The position numbers and the translations under genes were made by a program. From positions 1 to 5,954 of the forward strand of contig JAQCIA010000145.1 of the NCBI GenBank assembly GCA_027620105.1: a stretch of 5,954 bases of DNA, given 5' to 3'. This document shows positions 4,646 to 5,954 of this stretch, one piece after another. This DNA is from Verrucomicrobiota bacterium (GTDB lineage Bacteria > Verrucomicrobiota > Kiritimatiellia > UBA8416 > JAIOPI01). Every line of letters starts with the position of its first letter. The first letter of the stretch is position 1. The notes under the pieces are model-generated. The model made no database searches and had not been told where the DNA came from. It saw nothing but the letters and a program-made list of their open reading frames with translations.

Positions 4646-5954
4646 TGGCGCCCCACAAAATGAATCAGCAGGACCACGCCGAAGCCAAACATGAACACAT
4701 ACATGCGCAGATCACCGTTCTGGAGAAAGCGCACGCACTGGGCCAGCCAGCCGGCGCCAGCTGCCGCGCCGCGGATGATGCCGCCCTGGAGCACCTGCGT
4801 GTCAAAGCGCGTGCACAATGTGGCCAGCGGCGCGTAGAACAGGCGAATCAGCCATGCGTAGGCGTTATCGATATAGAAGCTATGTTCCAACCAGTTGAAG
4901 CCTCGTCCAAGCACGCGACGCAGAGGCTGGTCACTCGGGATAGCGCGCCGATAGAGCAACGCAGCCAGCACGAAGCCCAGCACCGGCACGGCCAGCAGCA
5001 TGGCCTCCTGCCACAGCGGGTGATGGGCCACATGCACGTCTGGTGACAGCGCACGTGGAATCATGGCGTGCCAGCCGCTACCGATGGAAAGGATCGCCAG
5101 CAGAGCCAGCGGCAATAGCACCACGGCTCCCTGCTCATGCGCGTGTTCGTTCAAATGTGCATCACGGGCCTTCCCGGCGAATGCCACCAGCAGCAGACGC
5201 CCCATGTAAAACGCCGTGCAAAAGGCCGCCACCAGTCCCATCGCGAAGAGCACCGGCTGCTGCGCCAGCGCGAGCAGCAGAATTTCATCCTTGGTATAGA
5301 ATCCGCTCAGCGGCCAGATGCCCGCCAGCGCGAGCGATCCAATCACAAACGCGGCGCACGTGAAGGGCATGCGCTTGGCCAAGCCGCCCATTTTCCAGAT
5401 ATTCTGCTCGTGATGCAGCGCCATGATCACGCTGCCCGCGCCAAGAAACAGCAAGGCCTTGAAAAAGGCATGCGCCGTCAAATGCGTCATCGCCTGTAAG
5501 GGGCCGCCGAGCCCAACCGCCATGACCATGTAGCCCAATTGTGACACAGTCGAGTAGGCGAGGATCCGCTTGATATCCGACTGCCCGATGGCAATCACAG
5601 CCGCCATCAATGCGGTGATGCCCCCAACCCAGGCGACCACCAGTGCGGCTTCGGGCACCAGCAGCCAGGCCACGCGGCATAGCATATAGACGCCCGCGGC
5701 AACCATGGTCGCGGCGTGAATGAGCGCGCTGACCGGCGTGGGGCCCTCCATTGCGTCGGGTAACCAGACGTGCAACGGAAATTGCGCGCTCTTCCCCACC
5801 GCGCCGCAAAACACCAGCAACCCGGCAATTGCCAGAACGGTGGGCGGCACCACGCCGGGGGTGGTCACCGCTGTCTCCAGCGCCTTAAAATCGAACGTCC
5901 CCGTATACCCCCACAGCGTCAGAATACCCAGCAACATGCCGAAATCGCCAATGC
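4642..5954 (-). CDS. nuoL: NADH-quinone oxidoreductase subunit L, C-terminal part (5' end outside window)
   Basis: NuoL is the distal antiporter-like proton-pumping subunit of complex I and carries the long lateral helix. The frame runs off the right edge: in front of the Met at 5937 it still reads IGDFG, part of the conserved NRIGDFGMLLGI segment, so that Met is internal. About 436 of some 620 residues are visible. Numbering from that Met, GKSAQFPLHVWLPDAMEGPT (48-67) holds K49 (E. coli TM7 K229), and ALIHAATMVAAGVY (71-84) holds H74. DIKRILAYSTVSQLGYM is at 121-137. HAFFKALLFL (156-165) holds K160 (E. coli K342), and SGFYTKDEIL (211-220) holds K216 and D217 of TM12. The C-terminus has the conserved 'EHSFYIDNAY' region leading into the lateral helix, and ends with QNGDLRMYVF and a last membrane helix. 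The TM5 glutamate lies beyond the window. The stop overlaps nuoM. Confidence 0.95.
   Translation of the reverse strand, partial: IGDFGMLLGILTLWGYTGTFDFKALETAVTTPGVVPPTVLAIAGLLVFCGAVGKSAQFPLHVWLPDAMEGPTPVSALIHAATMVAAGVYMLCRVAWLLVPEAALVVAWVGGITALMAAVIAIGQSDIKRILAYSTVSQLGYMVMAVGLGGPLQAMTHLTAHAFFKALLFLGAGSVIMALHHEQNIWKMGGLAKRMPFTCAAFVIGSLALAGIWPLSGFYTKDEILLLALAQQPVLFAMGLVAAFCTAFYMGRLLLVAFAGKARDAHLNEHAHEQGAVVLLPLALLAILSIGSGWHAMIPRALSPDVHVAHHPLWQEAMLLAVPVLGFVLAALLYRRAIPSDQPLRRVLGRGFNWLEHSFYIDNAYAWLIRLFYAPLATLCTRFDTQVLQGGIIRGAAAGAGWLAQCVRFLQNGDLRMYVFMFGFGVVLLIHFVGRQ

Overview
The window is a G+C-rich piece of bacterial chromosome and reads as ordinary core metabolism. It holds the 3' end of the respiratory complex I (NADH:quinone oxidoreductase) operon, a proline biosynthesis gene, and the tail of a stand-alone LON-domain protein. 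There is no mobile element, CRISPR array, rRNA or tRNA that I can see. The NuoM sequence has an unusual TM7-TM8 region (WPFH-PW-P-GYAAAPT, then LLKSLGAYGL). From memory this resembles NuoM proteins of Verrucomicrobiota, so I lean towards a Verrucomicrobiota or other PVC-group organism. That is recollection, not a search result.

Layout: positions 2-475 (+) hold the C-terminal 157 residues of a LON substrate-binding-domain protein whose 5' end lies outside the window. It converges on proC (526-1335, -), pyrroline-5-carboxylate reductase, across a 50-base gap. From 1336 to 1487 there is no confident gene, only two very short reading frames in front of proC. From 1488 to the right edge everything is on the minus strand and reads leftwards: nuoL (4642 to beyond 5954, 5' end missing), nuoM (3124-4645, broken by one frameshift near 4063-4069), nuoN (1682-3127), then a possible 65-codon membrane-protein ORF (1488-1685).

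The nuo genes are packed with 4-base stop/start overlaps (ATGA at nuoL/nuoM, GTGA at nuoM/nuoN), as expected for translationally coupled subunits of one complex. NuoL, NuoM and NuoN are the three antiporter-like proton-pumping subunits of the membrane arm. nuoL and nuoN keep the key charged residues I can check. NuoM keeps the TM5 Glu, TM8 Lys and TM12 Glu but has Met where E. coli NuoM has its TM7 Lys.

The points most worth a second look are the small membrane ORF overlapping the end of nuoN, the nuoM frameshift (assembly error or real lesion), the missing TM7 lysine in NuoM, and a 10-codon leader frame with a strong ribosome binding site whose stop overlaps the proC start. I found no convincing undescribed system.
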